From Pyrrhoderma lamaoense (taxonomy: Eukaryota > Basidiomycota > Agaricomycetes > Hymenochaetales > Hymenochaetaceae), in the NCBI GenBank assembly GCA_002794735.1, contig NBAZ01000009.1:744001-808000 (forward strand): 64,000 bases of DNA, given 5' to 3'. A program made the position numbers and the translations under genes. Position 1 is the first letter of the stretch. Every line of letters begins with the position of its first letter. Shown piece after piece: positions 1-11,429 of the stretch. The notes beneath the pieces are model-generated. The model had not been told where the DNA came from and made no database searches. It worked only from the letters and a program-made list of their open reading frames with translations.

Positions 1-2477
1 TTATTCGGAGATCGAAGATGTTGTTGACGAAATCCTTCCTCCCGTCTCTGCTCTTAGCAGTTTCGCTACAAGGAGCTTCAGCAGATCTTGGGGAGGACTT
101 CAGCTTTTTGGTCGTCAGCAATCTACTATTACAGATTGCACAACCACCACAACTGTTGCGACCTCCTCTACTACTACTGTAATCTACACAATCAGTGAAG
201 CATGTGGAACTACAACAACCAGTAAGAAACGTACCTTCTTTATCAAGTGTTTTATTTTCTTAATGTTCGTCCAGTTACTCCAACGATCTCTGCAGCTCCA
301 TCAGAAAGCACTACAACAGTCACCAACACTCCATCTTCAAGCAGCGACTCAACTTCAAGTAGTATCGAAGCTCGTCAAATTGAAACTGAATTCACGACCA
401 CAACTGACACGGAAACTGTTACGTCCTTCACGACTGAACTTGACACAGATACCTCAACTATATTCGATTTCAGTACGGAACTAAGTACTACAACAGATAT
501 TTCCACAGAATCTTCTACTTTCACGGATGTTTCTACTGAATCGACCACGACCACTACGACGGCTACCTCAACCTCTACAGAGATTTCCACTGAGTCAACG
601 ACCACTACGGAAATTGCAACGGAGTCTACCACAACTACAGATATCTCAACAGAGTCAACAACTACGACGGAGACCGATACTACAACTGAGTTTACAACTA
701 CTACAGACATCTCCACGGAGTCGACGACAACGACCGACGTGTCCACAGAGCTTTCAACCGAAACTGATACTACAACAACCAGTACTACATTTTTCGAGAT
801 CGAAACTGATACGTCTACTGTCAGCACGACAGAGTGAGTTTTTGTCCCTCCGTGTATTTCGCTTGTCATTGACCTCTTTTCAAGGACGGACATTACCACA
901 ACTTCGTCAACAGAGATCGATGTCACTACAACTTCGACAACGTCTGTCTTTACTGAGTCAACCATTACAACTGATGTGTCTACGACGTCTTCCACTGAGT
1001 TAGTTTATTCTGCTTAGAGGCACATCTCGTTCTGATTATTGTTTACCCAGGACTGATGTAACAACTACATCTACTACATCAACCGAGTCTGATGTTACGA
1101 CAGTTTCTTCGACTGAGTAAGTAATAAATTAAAAATATGGTTAACTATTATTTGACTAACGCTTTTGTTTTCAGAACCGATGTCACTACCACATCTACTA
1201 CTTCGACCGAGTCTGATGTTACGACAATTTCATCAACTGAGTAAGTTAAAAGGGTAATTAAACCAATTGAGTATATGTCTAAGATTTCCCTCCAGAACTG
1301 ATGTCACCACCACATCAACAACTTCGACAGAAGTCGATGCAACGACGTCCACCAGCACGGAATTGACCACTACAACTTCAACGGAACTTGATGCAACGAC
1401 ATCCACAAGTACAGAATTAACTACTACAACGTCAACTGAGTCCGATGTTACAACATCTACTTCCGTTAGTACTGAGTTGACAACTACAACGTCTACAGAG
1501 CTCGATTCAACGACTTCAACAAGTACTTCTTTGACCACCACAACTTCGACAGAGATTGATGCTACTACATCTACAAGCACCTCTTTGACCACTGAGACAT
1601 CGACGGAGACAGATTCAACCACTACAACAGCGACAGCCACCACTACATCTACAGAGACTGACTTCACAACGACGACCTCCGTCAGCACTTCGTTGACTAC
1701 TACGACATCGACGGAAGTTGACGCTACAACATCCACTAGCACCTCCTTGACCACTACTACATCAACTGAATCTGACACAACAACTACGACGGCTACAGCC
1801 ACCACTACGTCGACCTCCTCTACGATCACAACTACTACAGCTACTACAACGTCAACAGAGACTGACTCGGCCACGGTCACTTCCACTAGCACAACGTTGA
1901 CCACTACAACTTCAACTGAAACAGATGCAGCAACGGTGACATCTACCAGCACCACAGTGACCGGTACTACATCCACAAGTACCTCATTGACCACCACAAC
2001 GTCCACCAGTACTTCCGTGACCACCACAGCATCCACCAGTACCTCATTGACCACTACAACTTCGACGGAAACTGACCAAGCTACGGTAACGTCAACCAGT
2101 ACTGCGTTGACGACTTCGACTTCGACTTCGATAGTACCAACTACTACGACTTCGACTTCGACCAGTTTGACCACCACCACCTCAACGAGCACAAGCGTGA
2201 CCGGAACAACTTCAACTTCTACGTCTACTGCCCTTACGACAACGTCCACTACTGAAATCGATTCATTCACTTCTTCTACAACTTCTACAAGGTATGTAAC
2301 CAAAAACTTATTTTCAATTCTTTTTTCTTACCCCTCTTCCTTTCTAGCACGATCCCAACGTCAACTACTTCGACTACGGTCACCACGACAAGTTCGACTG
2401 AAACGGATGTCTCAACAACTCTCACAACATCCACCCAGGTTGTTGTCGTTACTGTCACATCTACGACCACTCGATAA
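1..2477 (+). CDS. Thr/Ser-rich extracellular mucin-like protein, 5' end outside window
   Basis: The 3' part of a gene whose first visible exon is open from base 2, so the start lies upstream. Exons fitted by frame: <1-221, 275-833, 885-998, 1051-1116, 1175-1240, 1296-2291, 2348-2477; every intron is GT-AG and 51-58 nt, and the frame closes exactly on TAA at 2475. The protein is almost entirely Thr and Ser with periodic acidic pairs (STET.., TESD, TETD), a composition typical of heavily O-glycosylated fungal wall or surface proteins. The C-terminus (VVVVTVTSTTTR) has no hydrophobic GPI-type tail. An in-frame ATG near base 18 belongs to another frame that looks like a signal peptide but runs into a stop, so I do not use it. 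No enzymatic domain is visible; function is inferred from composition only. Confidence 0.75.
885..1295 (+). repeat. Tandemly repeated exon-intron module
   Basis: Exons at 1051-1116 and 1175-1240 are each 66 nt, begin with the same (G/A)ACTGATGT-like start, end in ACTGA before a GTAAGT donor, and encode near-identical peptides of the form TDVTTTSTTSTESDVTT.SSTE. The preceding exon 885-998 and the start of the exon at 1296 share the same edges. All junctions are in the same phase (split Glu codon), so units can be gained or lost without breaking the frame. Confidence 0.75.
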
Positions 2478-3151
2478 GCGGGGTTTCCTTAAAAACCGTG
2501 ATACGATAGATTTCACGCTTTCTATGTTTTCATGATCTTCCATTTTTTTTGAGCACAAATATTTTCTTCTCTTTACTATTTTTTTACGATACTCATTATC
2601 AACCAATGGACTTTCCCTGTCGTTTAAAAAGTCACTCGATCTTTAACGATTTTATCTACTCTAAGGTTTCTGTTTGACTTAGAATGACCTTGCAATATAT
2701 TTAAATTATTTAAATGTTGTGCGAGATGTTTAAATAAAGTTTATCAGCATACAGGAATCAAATCTTGCCAATAATTCTAAGTCTAAAGAAATTGCGCAGT
2801 TTGTTGATACTTTATATATCGTAGTTTATAGTAATTTTAGGAAGGAATAAGTTCATGAATACACCAAATATTGTTGAATTTTGTTTTAAAGTGAATAAAA
2901 ATGGAAGTACGCCATCAAGACTATATAGTAAGCCAAATACACGACTTCAACAAGTGATAAAATCTTCAAGCAGTTTGTAAACACCCATTTAACTGTAGTC
3001 TACTTCTCACAAGACTTACAAGAAGAAGCACAGAAAAGCAAGACACTAAAAAAATATGCTAAAATGGATAACTACTACTAATCCTTATAGAGATATAGGT
3101 ATATAGCAAAATCCATCATTGGTTGGAGATCCTACAATACAATCATTCTTT
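2478..3151. other. AT-rich intergenic spacer between convergent genes
   Basis: Holds the 3' flanks of the Thr/Ser-rich gene (+) and the HECT_2 gene (-). I see only short spurious ORFs and AT-rich sequence; no RNA gene or repeat was recognised. Confidence 0.6.
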
Positions 3152-6100
3152 CTAAGCCCTTTGGAACCAGCCAGTAAGTAAACCCGTCATAACACGTACT
3201 CCCATCGGATACGCGGTATTGCTCTCTTTTAGTAATGACATCAACTTTGCACAATCCGAACGTGGGTAAAGCAATCGCTCTGCTTGTGGGAATCCTGGAT
3301 ATCGCTGTAGAATCGAATCGAGATTAAGCGCTTGTGAGCTAGACCCGAGCTTCGGTTGCGGGGGAGTGTGTGGAGGGGAATTGGAGCGAGGTGAATTTGT
3401 TGATACATAAGGGGTATTTGGGGTATTAAATGATACTCTAGGTGGTGATGGAGGTGTAGGAGACTTGTTGGGTGTATTTACAGAAAGAGGGGTGGACGAT
3501 AATGAGCCCGTTGGGGTATCAGTGATGGGCTGCAAGATCTGGAACAGTATTTTCGATGCGTTCACAGAACCTGAACGAGGGAGTACATATTGTGCTGTGG
3601 TTGCATAAGATAACCGTATTTGAGGTTTGAATATCCATATCTAAGTTTGGGTATTAGTCTTCATATATTACTTTTATATGGAAAGAAAAGAGAGATACAT
3701 ACAAGTAATCTGGGCTTCTCTTCTTCTTCGTCAAGGATAACGAATCGATATGTCGCATGAGCACGAACGAGTTCAAGCATGTCTTCTAGGATGAAAGCAG
3801 AGAAGGGTATTTGCTTGAGACTATATCGACGAATCAGTATTCAATACTTAGATATTTAAACACGGATAGCTTGTACTCACTTTGGGGAAGAAGTTTTATG
3901 AGGTCGCACAGAATACTTTGGGAAACGGTATGCTATCGACTCGGATTCAGTATTCATCGAGTGGGTTTGGCAACGGCCAACAACTGCACCACAAATGCAT
4001 TGTACTCGCTTCCAGTTGTCATCCTAGTCGAAGATCATGGGTTAGTAAGAAAGAAGATATAGGTACAAATGAGAAGCAAAACACTAAGAAACAATAATTA
4101 TAAGGAAAATTTATATCCTCGAGAGTAGCTCCCGGGCAGTGGACCTCAAGGTCCCGAGAGTTGTTATCGAGAGGAATCCATTATTATTGGACGACTTGTA
4201 TCAGCCAAAGATATAATCTGGATTTGCCTGACTGAGTCATGAAGCGTCTCGAAGCAAAGGACACCGCCTAGGGTTTCTCAGTGCTCAAAACCCCCCACAA
4301 GGCAGCAGTTCAGAACATCTCCCACTTGTGATTAAAAAAGCAAGTGTTGGCCTTCTTATGCGTCCTTCGCTTCGCGAATATGTTTATAGAGAGGGGTACA
4401 GAAAATAATATAAATCAAGTGTAATTTTTATACTTTACCTTTTCAAGATCCACTACTCTGAAATTACCTTTGACAACCCCACTTTGATCGAAAAGGAAAT
4501 AGCTTCCACCAATAAAGGCCTGCCCAGGATTGGGCCAAAATCCCTGTGAATGCCGCGCAACACGTTCCGAGAGCTTTTGGTCCGAATGGCACATCCAAGC
4601 TTCCAAAAGTTCTGCCCAATGTTCCGAAGGTAGATCTAGATACGAAAAACCACTTTGGTCCGCTTGGAGTGGTGCTTGTACCAAGGGAAGAGAGCAACAG
4701 GCGCAGACAAAGGACGATGGGTTCAGCTTCGAGATCTCCGACGCATCAAGTAAATGACTCTCGCTAACATTACTGAAGCTATCCCTTCTACTATCGGCGG
4801 CGCCATTAGGGGGAGCAGTAAGCTTTATCTCGTAATGCGTGCCTTGTAATTGTACACTTGCTTTTCCCGCAGTAACGCTAACAGGGAGACACAAAGGAAG
4901 AGAAATACTCAGCCCATATTTGAGTATTAGCCTATCACCAATTGTTGGGTCACCAACACTAGGTTGAACATCCGCTTCAAGCTCAATACCTGGTTGCATT
5001 CCTTCATCCAAACCAATGAAGACAAGGACATGGTTTAGTGTCTCGTGGTGCTCAGCAACATAGCGAACAGACAGGCCTTGAGATGTTGTTAGGTACTGTT
5101 AATGAACTAATCGAGAAATAACCATATATACGTACGTTTCGAGGCATCTGCTTCTGACGGAGTACCACCAATAGCTAGTTTTAATGACGATGAAGAGCGA
5201 CTAAGTGATGGTATGAGCCAGTTCAAAGTCGGTGCAGAGAGACTTCTACTTCTTTTGTCTGTACTTTTATTTTTCTTCGATGGCTTCAAGCTCTCTGTAG
5301 AGGGTGATGCCTTTGGCCCCTTGCTAAGTGGTGGAGATTCCCTTACCATTTCAGACAGAGTCATTAACTTATCTGGATCTTGCACAAGCCCTTTACGAAT
5401 GTCGGCGGGATCTTGTTCTAGAATGAACTCGGAAAGAGTCAAGAGAGTATCTGGACTTCTAGTCTTATCATATTGAAAGCATGCGTCCTGGGATGCAATA
5501 CGCCGCGCACTTGAATGTTGCAATAATTGACCGACAAATTCATCCCGCTTAAAATATAAAATATGTAAATTTAAGATGTCACGCTGATCTTAATTTAGTA
5601 TACGCACCTTGTCTTTATCACGTTGAATTGACCTCTCAATTCGTGTTTTCATGTCCGGATCTAAGTTGACGGCCTGATCATCCATCCTGCGACTTGAAGC
5701 CTTCCCAACCATATCAAGGATCTTCTCTAACTCTTTAATATCTCTCTCTCTCTCTTTCCCCTTGACCGCTCGTTGGTTAGTTTTCTGAGATAGTGTAGAA
5801 CCCATGGTTCTTGCACGTTCGAGTTCATCTATTTTATTCTTGCGAAGCTCTACCCGTTGCGAGTGTAATTGTGGTGCAACAAGATATAATCTTTCAATTG
5901 CCATCGTGATAGCATCAAAATCCATCTTCATCTTTTCATTGGTGATCTCCGAATGTATATTAGTCTTCTCCTTTTCCCCAACGACGTACGTACTTTGACC
6001 ATCATTGTCATACTGCGGAAGTAATACGTCACTCTCTTCATAATCGAAAGGGTCATATTCGGGGGCAGCTGTCCGGGACTGTACGGCCGCGGTGCGGGCT

Positions 6101-7072
6101 CATTCCGCTCCCGACACAAATGAGATACCATCTCAAGTTCTGAGTCTATTTTGAGCCATAGATCCTGCATCTCAGCCTTGTGCTGAGGAGTATCAACACC
6201 ACGACCTTGTTCCAATCGGACATTTTGTAGACCCATCACTTGACGAGACAATTCATCATAAACATCAACATTTTGACGCGAAAAATGTAATGAGGGATTT
6301 GATTCGGAGGATATGTTCTTCATGAGTTCGTTGTCGATAGATGCGAGGTGACTAGTTCGTGAAAGTAAAGAAATTAATGCTCGTGCAAGACGTGCATCCG
6401 CAGGGCTTAAATCTTGTGACAATCCGTCCACGCGGCGCTGAAGTTCGCCGAGCATACTAGCATCATCCGCCGAACTTGATGAGGCGACTGGCATCTGATT
6501 TAGGTAATTACTACGCAAATTTGTTAGCAACGTCCGTAGGGCAGGTGAGCTGGTTTGTACTGGAGATGAATCTGGACAAGAAGGTAAAGAATGTCGACGC
6601 GGTGGTAGAATTGGCTGCCAATCCGAAGAAGTTGGTGCGTGACCCGAAAGCAGATTGTTCAAAGTCATGATACACGACTGTTGAAGGTGCATCAAAGAAG
6701 GTAGCAGCTCTGACTCTTCGTTCCCCGCCTTTTTGCTAACTGTTAACCTCCTTGTAGATGAATAAGGTCTATTAAAATACATACCATTTCAGTACTTTCC
6801 GGTTCTTGGCTCTCCCTTAGTTCTGCGGGTTGCATATGGCATAAACCGTCTGTATCGGAGTCTTCTGGATTTGTGACCAACTCTTTTTGGGGTTGATCGA
6901 GGAATGGGTCAACATCAAGCTCTTCACGGGCAAGATCTTCAAGCAATTCTTCCTGTTCCCGTGTACGTTGGTACACATCAGTAGGGAAAGGAGAAGGCAC
7001 AGTAGAATCTACGATGGTGATCTCCTGAGCATTAGATGATGATGCCTGCTTTGTTCGTGTTAATGTCGCCAT
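3152..7072 (-). CDS. HECT-like (UBE3D-type) E3 ubiquitin ligase with long N-terminal extension
   Basis: Eight exons on the minus strand: 7072-6785, 6728-6129, 6078-5608, 5547-5136, 5076-4439, 4023-3881, 3820-3703, 3640-3152. They sum to 3159 nt (1052 aa) without a frame break. The C-terminal ~480 residues match the HECT_2 (E2-binding, UBE3D) family: a beta-rich start (GLSISLPLCLPVSV), a CACCSLPL cysteine cluster, the PSEHWAELLEAWMCH motif, a second zinc-type motif QCICGAVVGRCQ, and a WIFKPQIRLSY end. The N-terminal ~570 residues are acidic, charged and partly coiled coil, with no domain I recognise. Known HECT_2 members bind E2 enzymes and promote ubiquitination in the cytosol. The exon 1 acceptor is the least certain splice (chosen by frame). 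Intron 5 is unusually long (415 nt). Confidence 0.8.
4024..4438 (-). other. Oversized 415-nt intron of the HECT_2 gene
   Basis: The donor GTAAAG follows the codon for Lys in VDLEK, and a TAG acceptor precedes DDNWKRVQC. The other seven introns of this gene are 50-62 nt. The interior near 4120-4180 has loosely inverted CTCGAGAG/CCCGAGAG blocks, and 4320-4345 contains a short CACTTG..CAAGTG hairpin, which suggests a degenerate insertion. No clean terminal repeats were found. Confidence 0.6.
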
Positions 7073-7790
7073 GGTGGATGGAAGAAGAGGTGAGCAGTTA
7101 TTTGCATATGTAGTACCGAGTTTGAAAAAGACAGCTAAATCATAAATACATAATAGTATAAAGCTATACTAACATATTACATAATTAAAATGCAAAAAAG
7201 CTCATTAGCTGAGATGTACATAAAGTAAGATAATAATAGTAATGCATTCGATCATCTATTACATAATAAAAATAAATAATATCACATGTATGAAGATCTA
7301 TCACTAAAGTAAAAGATAGTATATGATCATACTAAATCGTGTCATTATCGAATTTATAGGAATTAATGTTACCGAAGGAATACACTAAAGTTCTATTGTA
7401 CCTGCTTAGTCATCTAGCATGATCGGATTTACCCTGCCTTCAGGGTTTAACACCCCGGATGAGGATGGTTTTTGGTAGCTTCAATTTAAGTCGTGTAACA
7501 GATTAGTCGCTGAGTATTGATCCTACCCTTTGTATTTCATATTTCAAAATGAATATGTGAGAAGCTTTAACTATCTACAATATTTACAATATGTGATTTT
7601 CCTCTGGGTGACTTAGGCTTCTTCTTCACAGACTTTACTAGATTATAGATGTGTCACGGGTCTCAGTCCACGGGAAACAGATAAGATATAAGGAAAAATC
7701 GGATTTATTGATTAGTAAACTCACGACCTTTAAGGTGTATAAGTGCATGCTTTTAATCGTGATCCCAGTTTCATTCATCATTAAACCATC
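7073..7790. promoter_or_regulatory. Divergent promoter region, HECT_2 (-) / dehydrogenase (+)
   Basis: 718-bp spacer between two divergently oriented start codons (7072 and 7791). The left half is very AT-rich. The stretch 7700-7790 upstream of the dehydrogenase has no clear TATA box. I identified no specific operator. Confidence 0.45.
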
Positions 7791-8960
7791 ATGGCATCAG
7801 TGAATGCAAGAAACCGGGTTTATACCATCGCTGTCCTTCCGGGTGATGGCATCGGCCATGAAGTTATGCCACCAGCGTTACGTTGTCTCGAAGTAGCCGC
7901 AGCACGATTCGGATTCTCATTTGAATTCCGACACTTCGACTGGGCGTCTTGTGCATATTTTTTAAAGCACGGAGATATGCTTCCCAGCAATTGGAAGTCA
8001 CTACTTCAAGAATGTGACGCTATCTTCTTTGGCGCTGTCGGGGATCCAGCTACCGTGCCAGACCATGTCTCGCTATGGGGAAGCCTTCTTCGTTTCCGAC
8101 GCGAATTTGACCAGTATATCAACTTACGTCCGTGTCGTCTTATGCGGGGTGTACCGTCTCCTCTAGGACGTTATAACGACAAGCCCGGGTCAATTGACTT
8201 TCTCACTGTTCGTGAGAACACAGAAGGAGAATACTCTTCAATTGGTGGACGTATATTCGAAGGTACCGAGCGTGAAACAGTGATCCAGGATACCGTTTTC
8301 ACCCGCATAGGAGTGGACAGAGTAATCCGATATGCATTTGAACGAGCTAGAGCTCGTCCCGCGAAGAAGCTCACAAGCGCAACAAAGAGTAATGGAATTT
8401 CAATTACTATGCCGTACTGGGACGAACGTGTTGCAGCTATTGCAACGGAATACCCAGATGTAACAGTCGAGAAATATCATATTGATATCCTATGCGCACA
8501 TTTTGTTTTGAGACCGCATACCTTTGATGTTGTGGTCGGGTCGAATCTCTTTGGAGATATTCTGTCTGACCTTGGGCCTGCATGCACAGGTACAATAGGT
8601 ATCGCACCATCTGCAAACTTAAACCCAGTCTCCAAAAGGACAGATAAGGACTGGATGCCATCCCTATTCGAACCTGTCCATGGGAGTGCACCGGATATTG
8701 CTGGAAAGGGAATCGCAAATCCTGTGGGTATGATATGGGCCGGTCAGATGATGCTTGAACATCTTGGTGAGAAGGAAGCAGCGGCTACAATGCTTGCGGC
8801 CATTGAGAAGGTCCTTGGAGAAGCAAAAGACAATCTGCAAGTAGGGGGAGCGGACCTTCTAACCCTGATATGGGTGGTAAAGGAACAACGATTAGCCTGG
8901 GTTCAGCAATCGAGAGGGCTATCAGTACTATATGAAGAGTTTTCAGATTGGAAGCCATAG
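7791..8960 (+). CDS. Tartrate/D-malate dehydrogenase-like protein (isopropylmalate dehydrogenase superfamily), late frameshift
   Basis: A single uninterrupted exon, unlike nearly all neighbours. The product begins with the nucleotide-binding start IAVLPGDGIGHEVMP and carries the family signatures TVRENTEGEYS, a HIDILCAHFV segment, VVVGSNLFGDILSDLG and LFEPVHGSAPDIAGKGIANP. Members of this NAD+/Mn2+-dependent family oxidise tartrate, D-malate or 3-isopropylmalate; the shorter loops resemble the tartrate (TtuC) group, but the substrate is not proven. Near the C-terminus the frame diverges after AIEKVLGEAK. The expected ending (NPDMGGKGTT.. to AISTI, stop at 8933-8935) is in another frame and would be reached with one more base in the G run at 8844-8848. 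The open frame instead continues to 8960. This is either a one-base consensus loss or a damaged gene. Confidence 0.85.
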   Translation: MASVNARNRVYTIAVLPGDGIGHEVMPPALRCLEVAAARFGFSFEFRHFDWASCAYFLKHGDMLPSNWKSLLQECDAIFFGAVGDPATVPDHVSLWGSLLRFRREFDQYINLRPCRLMRGVPSPLGRYNDKPGSIDFLTVRENTEGEYSSIGGRIFEGTERETVIQDTVFTRIGVDRVIRYAFERARARPAKKLTSATKSNGISITMPYWDERVAAIATEYPDVTVEKYHIDILCAHFVLRPHTFDVVVGSNLFGDILSDLGPACTGTIGIAPSANLNPVSKRTDKDWMPSLFEPVHGSAPDIAGKGIANPVGMIWAGQMMLEHLGEKEAAATMLAAIEKVLGEAKDNLQVGGADLLTLIWVVKEQRLAWVQQSRGLSVLYEEFSDWKP

Positions 8961-11429
8961 AAGTATCAAGAAACAAATATAATTGCATGTTAAGAATCGC
9001 ATATAGTTAGAGATCAGGACTGAAGTAGAGGGACGGTAAGAACTCTGATGCTTGAGAACATCGATTAGCAGAGAAATGGATTCCTATAGACTGTATCACC
9101 CTGCATAGATATTGGTTACATGAAGAGCTGAAGCCTATGTTTATGTTTTGATTTGCTGCGATTAACAAGGCGTTGTCATGATTATAAGGATTTGAGACTC
9201 CGCAAGGGCTATCTAAGTCTTAGGATACAATGTTGGGTGCATTAAATGATTAATATTGAGATGGATATCAGACTTATTTGTTTAACAACCACAGTCAGAT
9301 TCCCACCATACCAAGGCAACCACCGGATCAACGTGAGTCCAAGGCTTTTACCCCATTTGTTCACTCTCCTACTCTGTCGGGTTTCCGCTCCCCCCATCAA
9401 TGATGATCTCATCGTAAGTAAGACAAATCAAACTCAGTTTGAAAGTCCGCAACGGAGTTGAACCTTCTTTTAGACGCCTGGCGGCTTGGACCTGTCTAAC
9501 TTGTCTCTGCCACCACACCCTTATTCGTTTTATAAGCCGTTCGCTGTGCTCACTGAGGCAAAGTCTAATGTTAAATTTTATCTCTTGTCCCCGGAGGGAC
9601 TTGATATGAAATAGGGAGAAAGTGGAAGAGATGGCTGTGGTGGCTGAAATCTCAGTGCTCTCAATCGATGTGGTGGCTTCCCGGGTGTGAACAGGTTAAC
9701 CTCAGGATCATGTTTGTGGAGTTGCAGCGAACTCTCGTGTCTAGATGCTTCTGTGACGCAACCTTTATGTCCGTTTACACCCCTACATTCCCTTCCTTCT
9801 TGACTCCCTCAAACTGCCGAAAGAAAAATTTCAAGCAGTGTATAACCCGAGGATTCCGTTGCGCCTCTATTTTATTAAAATTCGGATCCTAAAAGGCAGA
9901 CATTTCTTTTTCTTTCTGTGTTTTACTTCTTTTATGCCTCATAAAATTTGTTACGTTCTGAAAGGCCGCGAGGTCTAATTGCGCATAGAGTATAAACGAG
10001 CTGTTATACCTTTAAACATGTCTTGCAACGTTCATCTTATACGATGAGTAATAGATGCTATCCTCTGAGTCATATCCTTGGTGGGAGACAGAATAGGATA
10101 AGAAAAAATTAATCGAACACTCCTGTTTGAAAGCAAGAGAGATCGTTGACATAGATCAAAATTTGTCACCCACTTGATCATACGGTTAAACCCCGCAGTT
10201 CAAACATCATCACTAGCAACAAAAAGCAACAACAGCAATTTCGGCTAAAAGGGCCCTATAGGATGTGGTTCAATTAAACAGGCCCTTCACAGCTTTAAGT
10301 GACGACAAGGGGTCGAGAATTTTCAACCCTTTCCCAAAAAAATATTCTAAGTCCGTTCACCTTTCGCTTGGTTGCGTCACAGGCAACAATAATGCTCAGG
10401 CAAGGAGAGAAGAGGGGGAAGATGAAGTCATCAGTTTTGTTACTCCTGAATTTTCATGTCTTCACCCTAAGATCTCTTCACCTCTCCCTTATGTATGCAA
10501 TAATGTAGTGATCGTTTGCAAATTGTATTCTTCCGATGCTACTTAAAGTTCTGGACTTTCGTCTAACATACATCTTTCCACCTCGAGTGCAGAAGAGAGA
10601 CAACCATTATTTACATCAGAAAAATCAGATACATACTCATATTTATTTCACCCCGCCGCGTAAAGAAATAGAAGAAAAGTAGGCCAGGTCGCAAAACACG
10701 CTCAACGAAGACACGCATCCATATGTCTGCCTTGTAATAGGTTCCTATTTTTGTGTGAAATTGTGAATAAAGAAGGACACTGGAAAAATAAATTATTAAC
10801 TTTCTTTACTGACCCTACAGGTTGAGTTAGTGATGAGGAAGACAACGGCCCGAAAAGGCTCGAGTTTTTTAAGGGTTATCGCACTTCAATCTATTATCTA
10901 CTTACGTACATTAAAGCCGACGAGCGCATCAAGAACTTGTTCAACGGCATTTACTTATTCCTAGCTGCAACTCATCAACATTTTAATGAGTCGAAAGTGC
11001 TATTTTATATAGCAATTATTTTTTTCCAGCCTTTTAGGCGTACAAGTTCCGTCGTTGTTTTTGTTGCAAAGAGATGGAAAGTTTCCTCTGAATTGATTCC
11101 AAGCGATGTTTCTCTTTACATATCAGTTTGAAGTATGCATACATGAAAGTAAAAGTACATAGCCATGAAGTTTTTTTGTATCACTTCAGAAAAAGGAGTC
11201 ATGAAAAAAAACATAAGGAATGTTACTGAGTGATGGGTTAATAATGGTAAAAATATAAGGAATATAAAGTAACACAGAACAAAGGCTCAGCCGGACTGTT
11301 TGGAAGAAAAGAACAATGAACGAACGTGACAAGCAGGCATGAAAATACATAACAGTGAGAATTGTAAGTGTATAAAATCATGTAGGAATGAAGAAAAAGT
11401 AGGGAAAATGAAAAGGAGGAAAGTAAAAT
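8961..11429. other. 2.5-kb spacer without recognisable genes
   Basis: Only short ORFs with no family resemblance (for example at 9246, 9668 and 10265). It holds the 3' flanks of two convergent genes. I saw no tRNA, terminal repeats or transposon coding sequence. Confidence 0.5.

Noticed and set aside
18..170. ATG followed by a signal-peptide-like sequence at base 18
   Set aside because: That frame stops within ~50 codons, while the frame of the Thr/Ser-rich protein is open through the window start.
1233..2303. 356-codon Val-rich ORF on the minus strand
   Set aside because: It is the antisense of the Thr/Ser-rich exon; a codon repeat of ACN/TCN leaves the reverse frame open.
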